Positions 24,144-35,690 of a DNA stretch of 64,000 nucleotides are shown piece after piece. The position numbers and the translations under genes were made by a program. Under the pieces are notes generated by a model. The model did not search any database. It was given only the letters and a program-made list of their open reading frames with translations, and was not told the DNA's origin. Position 1 is the first letter of the stretch, and each line of letters starts with the position of its first letter. The stretch is from Pratylenchus scribneri (lineage: Eukaryota; Nematoda; Chromadorea; Rhabditida; Pratylenchidae), in the NCBI GenBank assembly GCA_030063045.1, contig JAQSEB010000085.1, forward strand, positions 591,669 through 655,668, in the 5' to 3' direction.

Positions 24144-24654
24144 CTGCCAAAAATGTTGGCTAGGTAGGTCCAAACACGGAATTCACTTCAATTTGCCCAA
24201 ATGAAAACAGCACAACACGGAAAAAAGGGAGAAAAGTAGCCGCTGAAATTCGAGTAGCTACCGCGGCGGGAGGACCATTTCCAGTACAAACACAACTGTG
24301 GACTGCCGGACGATTTTGTTTGCCATTGCATTTGGCCCACCCCCCTTCTACTCTTGGCTTCCAATTTTCCATGCATTTTCGGTCTGTTTTGGCATGTTTG
24401 GCGGAATCGAGGTCGAAAAAATGGTGGCCCCTTCTCTTTCAATTTTGACACCGCCCGGGGCCAAATTGAATCATCAAAAGGAAGAATAGAGGAAAAGAAA
24501 TTCGGGGATAGGAATAGGAACCATTTAGCTACGGATGCGTGTGAAAAACCCCATTTTGGCCAAAATATAACACTCGAAAAAAATTGTTGCGCGGAAAGAT
24601 GAGATTTGACATACAGAGAAATGGACCATTTTTAACAGTAGAGGAGCTTTTAGA

Positions 24655-24990
24655 CTTGGATCATTTTTAGGGCCATAGCTCAACGAAGCAAATGCCTATC
24701 AGTGAAGGCGATATACCATTGAAAAGCCAAAACTGTCCTCTACAAAGTGGCTTTATTAAATTTTAAGTATTCGAAGTTTGCAAAAAGTTACATGTCTTTG
24801 AATTTGAATATAAAGGTAAAAGTCTTTGAAATTCGAATCTTTTGAGGAAAGCCGCTTATATTTTACAAAATGTTTTATGTTTCGAAAAAATTAGTATAGC
24901 CACTTTTTAGAGGACATTTAGGGCTTTAAAATGGCATATCGCCTTCCTTAATTGGTTGCTTCCTTGTTGAGCTATGGCCAAAAGAAGGCC
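24655..24990. repeat. Palindromic MITE, TTTTGGCCATA family
   Basis: The left arm (GGCCATAGCTCAACGAAG) is more diverged than the right arm, which keeps CACTTTTTAGAGGACATTTA, CATATCGCCTTCCTTAATTG and TGAGCTATGGCCAAAAGAAG. The outer flank CCCAAGTATT resembles other copies. Confidence 0.8.
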
Positions 24991-24999
24991 CAAGTATTC

Positions 25000-26777
25000 T
25001 ATCTTATTGAATATGTTTAGTTTCGATTTTTTTAATGGAAACAAGAGTTTAGAGGAGGCAAAAATTTTGATAAAAGCGCACGTAAAAAGCTGCGCGCGAT
25101 CCTTATCCCAAATTCTCAATGGTCTTCTGAGTTTTTCGATCGGGGGTCTCGTTGCCAAATCCAAGTCTTAAAGCCCGTCTCCTACCCCCTCTCATCCACT
25201 CCAATTCCGTTAGCAATTAGTGGGATAGGAAGATTGGTGGGAAAATGCAGTGATTTGTTTAAAAGGTGGAGCTGAATAATAGGAAGATTTGGTGGGACAA
25301 TGCAAATGCAGTGATTTGTTTAAAAAGTGGAGCTGTAAAAAGAGACAAAAAAGAAGGGACAAAAAACAGAGAAGAACATAGAGGAAGAAGCAATTTAAGT
25401 GGCTTGTTGGAATAGGGAAGACTGGAATGTGGCTAAAACATGAGAATACATTGCCACGTAGCTGCTGGATGGAAAGAAGGGGGCAAAGGATGGAAATGGG
25501 AAAAAGGAGAAGCATCTTTCAAATTATTGTCTGATTGAATCAGTTTTGTCTGCAGGTTTTGAAATGGTCTTTGGCCCACATTTTTAAATGTAAAAATGGG
25601 AATGTGGATTGAATGAACGTGTTTTACTTTACACCGGTCGATGAATCATACATAATCAGCAACACGGAAGAGGGAGGCTTAAATGAATGAATAATTGAAT
25701 GGCCAAAGTTCACGTTTTCCTAGGCCTAAATTGAACAATGGTAGCTTTTAATGAATGGACAAATTTTGAAGCAAAAACAGATGGAAATCAAAGTAATTAA
25801 AATATGTACAATAGCAACAAATTTTATCATCTTTTATCATTCATATTTTTATCGTTCCACTTCTTCCTTTTTATCAACAACGCTTTTGTAAAAAAAGATC
25901 TCATTTGGCAAAAAAAGCCGCTTTTAATTGATATTTTTATTAGATTATTCCATCAAAAGTGAAACTTTTCGGTATCCGGACCGGCTGATAGGGAGTAGGG
26001 ACGATTTTTGGCCAATATAACAACAAGGTATTAGCCAATTTGGGAAGACGATATATCATTGGAAAGCTCAGTGTCCTCTACAATAGAGCATTTTTATTTT
26101 TATTTAATCCACTTTTTACAAAGTTTTACTTCTTTGTGCGCAATAAACTCAAATTTAGTGAGGAAATGGGTATGGTAGCTATTAGGCATTTGGTGAAAAT
26201 ATTTGAAAAGAAATTGGCGAATTGTTATTTTCTTTCCTCTTCTTATCCAATTTTTTTATAGACTATAGGCACCAGAGAGCGAGAGGGCAGCATTGGCATG
26301 GCATGGCATCGATTATTCAGTAAATCAATCCTCAGCAGTCAGCAGCAGTCCATATCATCTCCGCTTTCCCCACCCAACACCCCATTTTCATTAAAAATAA
26401 AATTCATTCAATTAGGTAATCTCAATCTCAATGATCATGACTTTATGATGTAGTTTATTCTTCGAAAATAATATCAAGGTCAAGGGTCTTCTCTAAATTA
26501 GCATAAGAATTTAAAAAAGAATTTCGAATGTCCTAATCTCCTCCCCTCATTATTTTCAATCATAAACATTGATTAATTGATCAATATACATCAATCGCTT
26601 TACTTTATTTTTGACATATGAGATGTGAAGTGAATGTTATTAATTTAATTCTTGAGATACCTTTTTCACGGTTTTTAAAACATTTCTGATTATGATTAAA
26701 TAGCACCGTCTTTAAGATTTCATAAAAGAAAAATACTAATTTTTACTAATTTATCTTCTTTAAATTCGCTCAATTCA
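25000..26777. other. Intergenic stretch upstream of the mitochondrial-type gene
   Basis: At 25225-25340 a segment with GGTGGGA(A/C)AATGCA and CAGTGATTTGTTTAAAA is repeated twice. At about 25990-26085 there is a strongly decayed left arm of the TTTTGGCCATA MITE. At 26280-26400 there are CAGCAGTC and GGCATGGCAT simple repeats. The last few hundred bases should hold the promoter of the gene at 26778. I see no exon. Confidence 0.5.
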
Positions 26778-27407
26778 ATGACTAAACTTTGCAAGGTTTG
26801 AATATAATTTTTTATTGTCGAATATTCTTTGTTTTTAGAAGCAGTCCTTGGCTCCCTTCCTTCGCATTCTCTCTCGCCGGGTATGAATTATAAATTTAAA
26901 TTTTTTTAAACAAATGTTTCCATTTCAGAACGTCAATGGAACATCCAAGCAATGCACTGCACCTGAGACAATTGGGACGCCAACTGGTTTCTGGTTCAAC
27001 GCAAAACCATTGGTCGACACTTGGGCAAGGAACGAGGCGTTGAATACATCTTTCAAACTTCTCCTCCTCTTCTTTGGTGGTTTCGTCGGCACAGAATGGG
27101 TAGGTTTATCGTTTTCGATAGATTAATCTAAATATATTAAAATTAAATTAGTAAAAACTAAGCTGAAAATGCTAAAAATTATTTAAGATTAAAACATCAA
27201 ATTCACGATTCTTTCAAAATCCTTTTTTTAATTTTGTAAAAATTGCAGTGGATGGACAAGAGAAATACCGAGGAAATCCGCAAATTGCGTGAGGAAATCG
27301 TGGCCAGATCGACGGTCAAGCAGCCATTGGGAGAACCACCGAAGGGTGAGGACGCAAAGGATGACGAGAAGAAGACAAATGGGCGCTGGCGCCTGTGGAA
27401 AGCATGA
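26778..27407 (+). CDS. Small single-pass membrane protein, probably mitochondrial
   Basis: Proposed exons: 26778-26795, 26839-26880, 26929-27099 and 27249-27407, phases agreeing, 390 nt, 129 aa. The N-terminus (MTKLCKKQSLAPFLRILSRR) is basic and hydrophobic without acidic residues, as in mitochondrial presequences. A conserved-looking segment FWFNAKPLVDTWARNEALN leads into one hydrophobic stretch (KLLLLFFGGFVG, about residues 63-74). A charged tail follows, starting WWMDKRNTEEIRKLREEI and ending RWRLWKA. I cannot name it. Size and layout resemble small respiratory-complex or MICOS-type subunits, which would fit its neighbour MIC19. The 18-bp first exon is the least certain piece. A possible poly(A) signal AATAAA is at 27583. 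Confidence 0.62.
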
Positions 27408-27713
27408 GAAGAAAGGAAGGAAAGTGGCCATTGGAAAGGCGGGATTATAGGAACAAAAATTGACCAACAAATTGACATCATTTTTGTTAACATCAAATAT
27501 TTCCATCCCCACCCAACTCCTTTTCTCAGTGACCTTCACAAAATTTATATGCATCTCAAAATTTAATCACAAAATTTTATTGAATAAACATTTTTAATCA
27601 ATTATGTTTTTTTTCTATTAATTGGAAGAAATTTTCCTATCGATATTTTACTAAATTGCTTTTATACATTTAAATTATCTCAAATAAGCCAGGAAATTAT
27701 ATCAATAAGAATT

Positions 27714-28982
27714 ATGGGCGCAGAACAAAGCAACAGACATGAGCGACCACGCAAAACCAGGCAACCGGGCCAAGCAACAGTCGAAATCAATCGGACGGAC
27801 CCGGATTTGCAAGAAGCATTGGAGGCCTATGCCAACGTTGGCATGGATCCGGCCATCATTGAGCGCATCATTCAAGACCAGGAACGGGAATTGGCAAATC
27901 AACAAATTTCCACTCCTCCACTGAAAAATGTTGACACCCAAAAGAAGAAAAGCAAAGAAAAGAAGAAGAAAGAAATTCAACAGGAACAAAGCGACGAAGT
28001 GAATAATCAACAACAATTGGACACCAAAATTCGACAACCACAACCGGAAAGGGAGGTTAATCAAAAACAACAACAACAATATGGCGAAGAGCAATTGCGC
28101 GAGAAGAGTCGACAATTCAATGAGACCGCCGAACGGGTTGAGCGCATCTTTCTCAGCAAACATCAGCCGAATGCATGTGTGGAAAATGAGCAGGTTTCGT
28201 CAATTATAATTTAGAAAAAATGGAAAGAAAACCATCCCATTTGATTCGGGTTTAAAAGAAGCTTTACCCAAAAAATTTTCCGAAAATTTCGACCTGAAGA
28301 GGAAGACCTTAACTTTTGGGAAATTTGGGTCGTATGTTCTTCGACCCCGTTCAGGAAAGAAAAGGAAATGTGCAAGTAAATTGTAAAAACCATCCGCTAA
28401 CTATTAGGGTTTATAAAAAAGATTTTAACAGAAAATTTCCGAAAATTTCGACCCTGAAGAAGAAGCTTATCTTCCACAAAATTTAGGAGGTCTCGGTTTC
28501 GAACCCTTTCAAGGTTTAGGAAGAAAATGTCTAGGTGAAATTGTGAAAAACCATCCCGCTGGTTAGAGGATGGGTTTAAAAACTTATATCCAAAAAAATT
28601 TTCTAAAAATTTCGACCTGAAGAGCAGACCGGGACCTTAACTTTTGCAAAATTTGGGTCTAGAATTCAAATCCGCTCTGGCGGAAGTTAATTTTTCCGGG
28701 CTTGGTTTATTTATTTTTTATTCAAAAACCACCAGAAACGACGCATGAACCGTCAATCAAAAATTTACAAGAAATTTATAGGTTCTAAAATCCTGAATAA
28801 ATAATCCAAATTCCAAACCACAAAATGAGCAAATATTAAAATTCTCTTTCAATTTTTAGGCAATCATTGAATGCCTGGCCAAGAATCCAACCAAAGTGCT
28901 GCTTTGCCAACATCTCCAACAACCCTACAGCGAATGCATTCAACGGGCCAAGCAAAAACTCATCCAGGAGACCGTCAAATAG
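27714..28982 (+). CDS. chch-3: MICOS subunit MIC19/CHCHD3 orthologue
   Basis: Exons 27714-28193 and 28860-28982 encode 200 aa. The N-terminus MGAEQSN has the Gly-2 N-myristoylation form typical of MIC19. The middle is Gln/Lys/Glu-rich and likely coiled coil (about 85-150). The C-terminus is a CHCH domain with two CX9C motifs, C(VENEQAIIE)C and C(QHLQQPYSE)C, followed by IQRAKQKL. The intron splits the first motif, which supports the splice choice. In animals MIC19 is imported into the mitochondrial intermembrane space, oxidised through MIA40, and helps hold cristae junctions with MIC60. The gene lies 307 bp after the possible mitochondrial gene and 461 bp before rib-1, all on the same strand. 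AATAAA at 29172 is a likely poly(A) signal. Confidence 0.92.
28215..28700. repeat. Three-copy tandem repeat of about 170 bp in the chch-3 intron
   Basis: Three degenerate copies begin near 28222, 28388 and 28552. Each carries AAAACCATCC, then GGGTTTA, TTTCCGAAAATTTCGACC or a variant, CTGAAGA and AATTT(G)GG. They make up most of the 666-bp intron. Confidence 0.8.
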
Positions 28983-29219
28983 AGTAGTCAAATCCAATTC
29001 AATGCACAAATTATATGTGGAATTTGGAGGATAAATAGAATTGAAATTTTTTTTTGTTTAGATTTTAGAGCATATTTTTGTCTCTTTTTTTTTGTTTGTT
29101 TTTGCTCATTTTTTTTGGATAAAATTTTGACATTTTCCATTTTTTAAATCGATTATTTTCTTTCTGATGATAATAAAAAATATTTAAATAATATTTTATT
29201 AATTTTTAATTAGCATCCA

Positions 29220-29400
29220 CCCGGCGTTTTTTTGGGCATTTTTTATGAGCCCGGAACCAGGCACATTTTAAAAAACAACCGGGCCCGGAAGACCCAGTAA
29301 TTTTTCTTTCGTAATTTTCCGAAAACTGGCACTTTTTTGCTGGGCCCGGATAATTTTTTTCTGAAAAAACCCGGAACCCGGGCCCAGAAATTTTGAAAAA
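29220..29400. repeat. Short GGGCCCGG-rich repeat between chch-3 and rib-1
   Basis: The motif GCCCGGAA/GGGCCCGG and its complement occur about six times in 180 bp (for example AACCCGGGCCCAG at 29374), separated by T-runs. Several are self-complementary, so hairpins are possible. It lies directly upstream of the rib-1 start and may be either a simple repeat or part of its promoter or 5' leader. Confidence 0.5.
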
Positions 29401-29443
29401 ACCGACTCTATTTTTAATTCAATTTATAGAATGCGGCTGGAAA

Positions 29444-32400
29444 ATGGCCGTAACCTTTTCATTTTTACTGCCAATTTTGTTCTCCATAAATTTACTATTG
29501 CTTTTCTACTACATTTGGACCGCAAATAAATCAAATGAGGAGGCAAATTTGTGGACAGGAACAATTCCAGCAGTCAAAAATGATGAAAATTTGTTTGAAA
29601 AACGTCCAAAAATTGCGGCGAAATGTTCAGTCTCAAAATGCCTGGACCAAAGGAAATGTTTACTCCATCCATTGGGCCAAATCTCCATTTATGTCCAACC
29701 AATGATTGGACGCATTTTGGACCAGGTTTCTAACTTAAATTTAATGAAAAAGTTCCTTAAAAATTGGTTTGAATTGAAGACAAAATTTTAAAGTGAAAAT
29801 TTTCAATTAATTTTAACAAATGTATTTTCCATTTTATGACCTTTGTTTAGGTTGAATTCATTAAAAAGAAAGAATTGGTCGATTTGATTAAAAAATCGAA
29901 AAAAAAATTGTGCCAAACAAATGGAAAAATAGGCCAAAATGGCTAATTTTTCGTTTTAAAATAGTCAAATCTGTTTTGGCTAATTTCAATTTTGATTAAT
30001 TCAATTTGATACCGAAATTGTTAAATAAAAAGAGCTTAACCGAATGATTTTAAAATTTTTATTAAATAGCTTAAAACATTGCTGTTGAGATATTGGCCAA
30101 ATGCGCAAGATTCAGATCTCTGAAACTGATTAATTTTCTAATTAGGAATTAAAAAAACAAAATTTTTCCAATAAATTAATAAATTTCTCTAATTGTTCAG
30201 GACGGCAATTTCATCAATTGCGGCTCATCAATTTCCACTGAATTTTTGACAATCCGTCAACATTTCCTCCACAGCCAATTCAATGAGCCAAATCCAAAGA
30301 TGGCTTGCATCATTTTACCTGGGTTGGACACATTAAAAATGATGAATGCAAGCAAAAATGAATTTTGGATGTGTTTGGAGGCAGCCAAGAGGTTAGCCAA
30401 ATTAGGTTATAATATTTTTTTATTTAATTTATCCGAAAAAAAATAAAAATAATTTTATGGGAGAATTTTAAGATTTTATTTTTAAAAATAATTCCTGTTA
30501 AATATTTTTATACAGATTAATTGGAAAAAACATATAATGTTCAAAACATCTATTAAAAAATAATATTTTAATTTAAAAAAAAAAAATTCACACACCATAA
30601 ATAATATCATCCAATTTTTTTAATAAATTTTTATTTTTAATTTATACACCAAAAAATAAATAAAATTATTTTAGAACAAACCGAGGTATTTTTAATATTT
30701 TATTATCAATTTTATATTAAAAAATAAAAATTAATAATTAAAAAGAATTCACCTTAAAGTGCAAAAATTTTATTTTAAAATAATTTTCCATTTTTCTTTA
30801 GGATTTTTGGATGTTGGGATATCTTTTTTTTTAGCCTAATTTTAAAAATATTTAACTACAAAAAAATCCAATTTAATTAATTTGTTTTTTTTTTCCAGTT
30901 TATTGCCACCAAAATCGAATTTATTGTTGCTCAACTTTTTGTCCTTCCAACAATTCCATCAACGGCCTTTTCCATTGCCAGTAATTTTTGCCAGGTTTTC
31001 ACATTTTTAATATAAAAATGAACTAAAATTTATCCAATTTTTAATTCAAAAACGAATTATAAAATATTTTGTGCTAAAATTATAAAATTCTTAAATCTTA
31101 ACTTAAAAATAGTCCAAATTTATTCAAATTTTAACACAAAAATAAGCTGAAATTTATTCTAAAATTTAAATCAAAAATGAGCCTTAATTTATTGAATTTT
31201 TAGCTAAAAAATAATTTCAATATTATTCAATTTTAATATAAAAATTAAAATTTATTTCCTTTTTCAGCGCCCAACATTCCCGGCGATCCCTCCGACTCGG
31301 TCTGGATTTGTCCATTCCATTGCCTTCCCCAATTGCCTTTCAACAATCCTCCAATGCCATTCCGACCAATTTGCCTTTGAAGCATCGTTCCATTGATATT
31401 TTGGCCATTTTTGGCCATCAAAATGCGGCAAATTCGACAAAAATTCAAATGGAAATTATTAAAACTTTGGAAAATGTAGCTGAAATGTTCGCCCGAATTC
31501 AATTCGTTGCAAAATGCCAATGGAAAAAGCCAAATCAAAATGAAATGGAAGAGAAAATTTGTGAAATGAAAAATGGAAAATTATTCAAATTGGATGAACT
31601 CATTTTGGTACAAATTTTATTTTTAATAAGAATTAAATTTTTTAGTACTCAAAATTTAATTTTTTTAATCCTTTAAATTTTTTAAAAATATTTTTGTCCT
31701 CAAAATTTAAAAAATTTTTAGTCCTCAAAATTTACTTTTAAAATTTTTAGTCCTTAAAAAATTTGTTAACCCTCAAAATTTTTTAATACTCAAAATTTTT
31801 AAAATTTTAGTCCTAAAATTTTAATCCTCAAAATTTAAAAAATTTTTAATCTTTAAAATTTCATAAATTTTTTTGTTCTTAAAATTTAAAAAAAAATATA
31901 GTCAATTTTTAAAATTTTTAGTCCTCAAAATTTGTGCTCATTTCCGAGGCCACTGCTTTACCACAACAATTTGCTTGGCACACACTTCGAGGCGGTGCCA
32001 TTCCCATCATTTTGGCCGATCAATTTGTGCCCCCATTTCATCAACAATTGGAATGGTCAAAGTGAGAATTTTTATTGGATTTTAAATTTTAATAAATTAA
32101 AATTAAATAAAAATTAATTTTTGGAAAAAATTTCAAAGTATAATTTATTTTTAATTCTAGATCTAGATTATTAATAATTAAAAAAAAATAATTTACCCAT
32201 AAAAAATTTGGTCATAATAAAATGTTGAGGTTAGCCTTTATCCAGGAGAGTAATTAAAATTAATTAGCCAATTAGGTCATATTTTTTAGCCTTAAATATT
32301 CCAATTTTCCACAGGTAATTAGGGTAAATTAATTTACAATGCATTTAAAAATGTAAAATTTTTCACTGAAAAACAACTCTGATACCAAATCCACTACTGA

Positions 32401-32850
32401 GCCCGGTTAGCTCAGTCGGTAGAGCACCAGACTCTTAATCTGGTTGTCGCGGGTTCGAGCCCCGCATCGGGCTGATATTTTTTTTCGGGAAATTTAAATC
32501 AAAATTACCATAAATATTTATAAATTTATTAAAATTAAATTTTTTTTTTCAGATTTTCATTCCATTTTGTGCGCTCCCTCTTGCCCCATTTGCCCCGAAT
32601 TTTGCATTCCCAATCGGCGGAACGCCTTGCGAGAATGCAACGAAAGGGTGGACGGATATTCCGCCGGCATTTTTCCACAATTGGCACAATTTTGGATGCC
32701 ACATTGGCCGCCGTTGAAGATCAGCTGATGCCAATTAAAATGCAAAGAACAAAATTGGAATGGAATTGTGCCGACGATGACGAAGAAGACGATGATTTTG
32801 GCTGTAAAAGAAGAAAATTGGCAAATAATGGAAATGACATTGAATGCTAA
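29444..32850 (+). CDS. rib-1: Exostosin-family glycosyltransferase, RIB-1/EXT1-like
   Basis: Exons 29444-29725, 30201-30391, 30899-30994, 31268-31607, 31922-32061 and 32553-32850 join in phase: 1347 nt, 448 aa. A signal anchor (TFSFLLPILFSINLLLLFYY) marks a type II Golgi/ER protein. The GT47 exostosin layout follows: Cys-rich start CSVSKCLDQRKC, then IYVQP, then NLLLLNFLS, then LGLDLSIPLPSP (EXT: DVSIP), then ISEATALP and GGAIPIILADQFVPPF (EXT: PVML/PVI..PF) with LEWSK. There is no GT64 half, as in C. elegans RIB-1, which acts with RIB-2 in heparan sulfate polymerisation. Odd points: the RGRR-type segment before the GGAIP block is poorly kept, and the C-terminus adds an acidic run (DDDEEDDD) and KRRK. 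Intron 5 contains a tRNA gene. Confidence 0.85.
32401..32473 (+). tRNA. tRNA-Lys (anticodon CTT)
   Basis: A 73-base cloverleaf. Acceptor stem GCCCGGT/ATCGGGC pairs fully with one G-T. The D arm is GCTC..GAGC, the anticodon stem CCAGA/TCTGG with loop CTCTTAA (anticodon CTT), and the T arm GCGGG TTCGAGC CCCGC. No intron. It is nested in the last rib-1 intron on the same strand. The internal A and B boxes look intact, so it is probably functional; a T-run (TTTTTTTT) follows at 32477 as a Pol III terminator. Confidence 0.97.
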
Positions 32851-34019
32851 AAACACACCACTTTTTAATGAATTGAATCTCAATTAATTTATTTCATATT
32901 TTTTAACAAAAATATTTGATAAAATAATAATTTCCTGCATTATTTTAATTGAAAAGAGGAACATGATTGGATTTGGGTGCCAAAAAGCGTACATTTTTTG
33001 AAGGGGTCCAACATGAAATTCAATCCCATCCAGACAGATCGGAGATGGCATTGAAGTCCAAACCATTTTTCTAATTAATTTATTTCCATTTTTCCAAAAA
33101 TAATTAATAATAATAAAATAGACATTCTGCAGCTTTTAAGTGAGGGGAGAACATGGTTGGGTTTTGGGTGCAAAAAAGAGAACTTTTTTGGAGGGGTTTG
33201 GGTCTTGGGGGGACGTGAAATTCAATTCCAAAATCCCTTTCATCTGCTGGTAACCCCTATCCCGTCCAGCACAAGTTCATTTAAGCCTTTTCCATTCATT
33301 TAAGTTAGAGTGCAAAATGCGATAAATGATTATTTTTGATGTTGTTAGTTCATTTGCTTTGGTGAACAAAAACCCCTACATCATTGTTGCCTTTGCTTTT
33401 TCAATTTATTTAAAAGCATTGAACATTTTTTTACTAATTTTTCATCTTCATTTACGCATCAAATTTTCAATTCCTTCAAATTTCCCCTCCCTTTTCCCAA
33501 CCCAATTTCACATTGTCTTTGTTTCCAATTCATCCAACAAATTTCGCTGATGATTTGTTTAAAATGGAGAAAAGGGCAAAGGCATTTCGTTTGTTCTTCG
33601 GGATCTGTGCGTCATCGCCGAGAGGGAAATGAAATTTGCTCTCCAATAATAATAAATAATAATGTGCTTTTATTTGGTGAAAGGAAGGGGTTGGAGGGCG
33701 ACGACTCCATCATCCATCCGTAACATCACCATTATTTCACATTATTCATCCCGTTTTCTCCCCAATATTTTCTCCTCCCATTTTGCACATCCATCCATTC
33801 AAATAGTTCATCCATCCAGCAGAAAAGGGCGCGATGGATGGATGGGAAAATATGTTGGGGCGATTGATTCGCCAATTTTGCGCGGCGACCACCGAATTTT
33901 ACAATCAAATCGCAACTCTATTTGCCATTTATGTGGATTAGGTTGGCATGAATGCCGTTACATTTCGGGGCTCATAGTTATCCTAGGTAATCAGGATCAG
34001 GTAAAAATGGCCATTTTGA

Positions 34020-34335
34020 GCCATTTTTTGGCCATATCTGGAGAAGAAAACAACCAATTCGAAAAGGCAATATGCCATTTGAAAGCCCTAAATGTCCTCT
34101 AAAAAGTGGCTTTTTAAAATTTAAGACATTTAATTTTAAAAATTACATGTTTTTAGTGTAAACATTCTAACTATACTTCAGGAAAAGCTGCTTATTTAAC
34201 AAATTATCTTAAATTTTCAAGAAATTAGTTTTAGCCACTTTTTAGAGGACATTTAGGGCTTTCAAATGGCATATCACCTTCTTGAATTGGCTATTTCCTT
34301 TTTGAGATATGGCCAAAAGAATTGGCCCAGCAGGT
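34020..34335. repeat. Palindromic MITE, TTTTGGCCATA family
   Basis: Full copy. The left arm is TTTTTTGGCCATATCTGGAG; the right arm keeps TTAGCCACTTTTTAGAGGAC and ends GAGATATGGCCAAAAGAATT. Confidence 0.85.
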
Positions 34336-35007
34336 ATTGAAATGGCGATACCGTAATTTGTTTTTTCCTTTAGGGATCATTCATTCTCTTTACAAGAATA
34401 CTAAATATTTCATCTAATTTTATATACTAGAAAGATGCTTTTCAATTTTTCACAAAAAATTAAGGTTCTTTTTTATGGATTTTTAGGTTGGACTTTAATT
34501 TTATAATCAATTTTTGGATTATTTTCCATTCTAATTTTGAACATCTTTTTTGAGTGTCCTTCTGGTTTTTGTGCACTGAACGATCTTCCCAACGATTCGA
34601 CCATGATTAACACAAATAGAATTGAGGAAGAAGAAAAAAAAATCAGCAAACAAAAATTCCAAAGCAAATAAAAATTCCTCACACCAACCAACAAAATGTG
34701 CGCAGAAATCCATCCCCTGATTCTCCAATGGATGCTCTCCTCCACCCATTTTACCCGTTTCCGTGTCCATCCTAAACATATTGATTAAATTTTAGAAAAA
34801 AAATAAATGGTCGCAAATTGCAATTCACGCGGTCTCTGTTCCCACATTTTCCATAATTGGGCCAAGGCCACATTTATGGACATCTCTTTCTTCTCAATTC
34901 TCAATCAATCCCCCACTTTTCCATTTCTCTCCCTTTTCTCCCTTTTACGGCCAAATCGGCTCCACCGCCATTCACGTTAAATAGAGTATAATTAGGTACC
35001 TGCTGGA

Positions 35008-35318
35008 CCCATTCTTTTGGCTATAGCTCAAAAAGGAATCAACCAATTCAGGAAGGCGATAGGCCATTTGAAAGCCCTAAATGTCCTCTGAAAAGTGGCT
35101 TAATTAATTCTTTTAAAATTTTAAATAATTTGTGAAATAAGTGGCTTTTCATACAAAAATTGGGTTCATAACACTCAAAGACATGTAAATTTTTCACAAT
35201 TTGGATTTTATAAAATTAAAATAACCCAAATTATAGAGGACACTTTAGGCTTCAAAATGGGATATCGCCTTCCAGAATTGGCTTTTTTCTTGCTGAGCAT
35301 TAGCCAAAAGAATGTCCC
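35008..35318. repeat. Palindromic MITE, TTTTGGCCATA family
   Basis: Full copy flanked by GTACCTG (34997) on the left and CCCAAGTAC (35312-35320) on the right. This is the clearest example that the terminal repeat extends beyond TTCTTTTGG to include GTAC. Confidence 0.85.
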
Positions 35319-35690
35319 AAGTACTCATTGGCATTCTACGATAATAGATCATCCGTTACCCTCATCCCTCATTCACTATCTTGAATTTCAAAAAAAATTA
35401 AGAAGCCAAATTGTAGAGGACACTTTGGGCTTTCCAATGGTATATTTCCTTCTCACAATCAGATTTACTTTTGCCTCTTTGAACTATGGCCAAAAGAATG
35501 TCTCAAGTACTCATTGGCATTCTACGATAACAAATTATCCGTTACCCTCATTCACTAATCACTATTTTGAATTTCAAAAAAATTAAGACGCCAAATTGTA
35601 GAGGACACTTTGGGCTTTCCAATGGTATATTGCCTTCCAAATTTGACTCTGGCCTCATTGAGCTATGGCCAAAAGAATAGCACAGATACT
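35319..35690. repeat. Two tandem copies of a MITE right arm plus flank (about 187 bp each)
   Basis: GTACTCATTGGCATTCTACG occurs at 35318 and again at 35505. Each is followed by CCGTTACCCTCAT, TTGAATTTCAAAAAAA and then a MITE right arm (TTGTAGAGGACACTTTGGGC, AATGGTATAT). This is a local tandem duplication of one arm and its flank next to the full MITE at 35008. Confidence 0.85.

Noticed and set aside
33662..34102. 146-codon ORF ending in a MITE
   Set aside because: It finishes inside the TTTTGGCCATA MITE (AICHLKALNVL also appears in other MITE-derived frames) and starts in C/T-rich DNA, with no domain.
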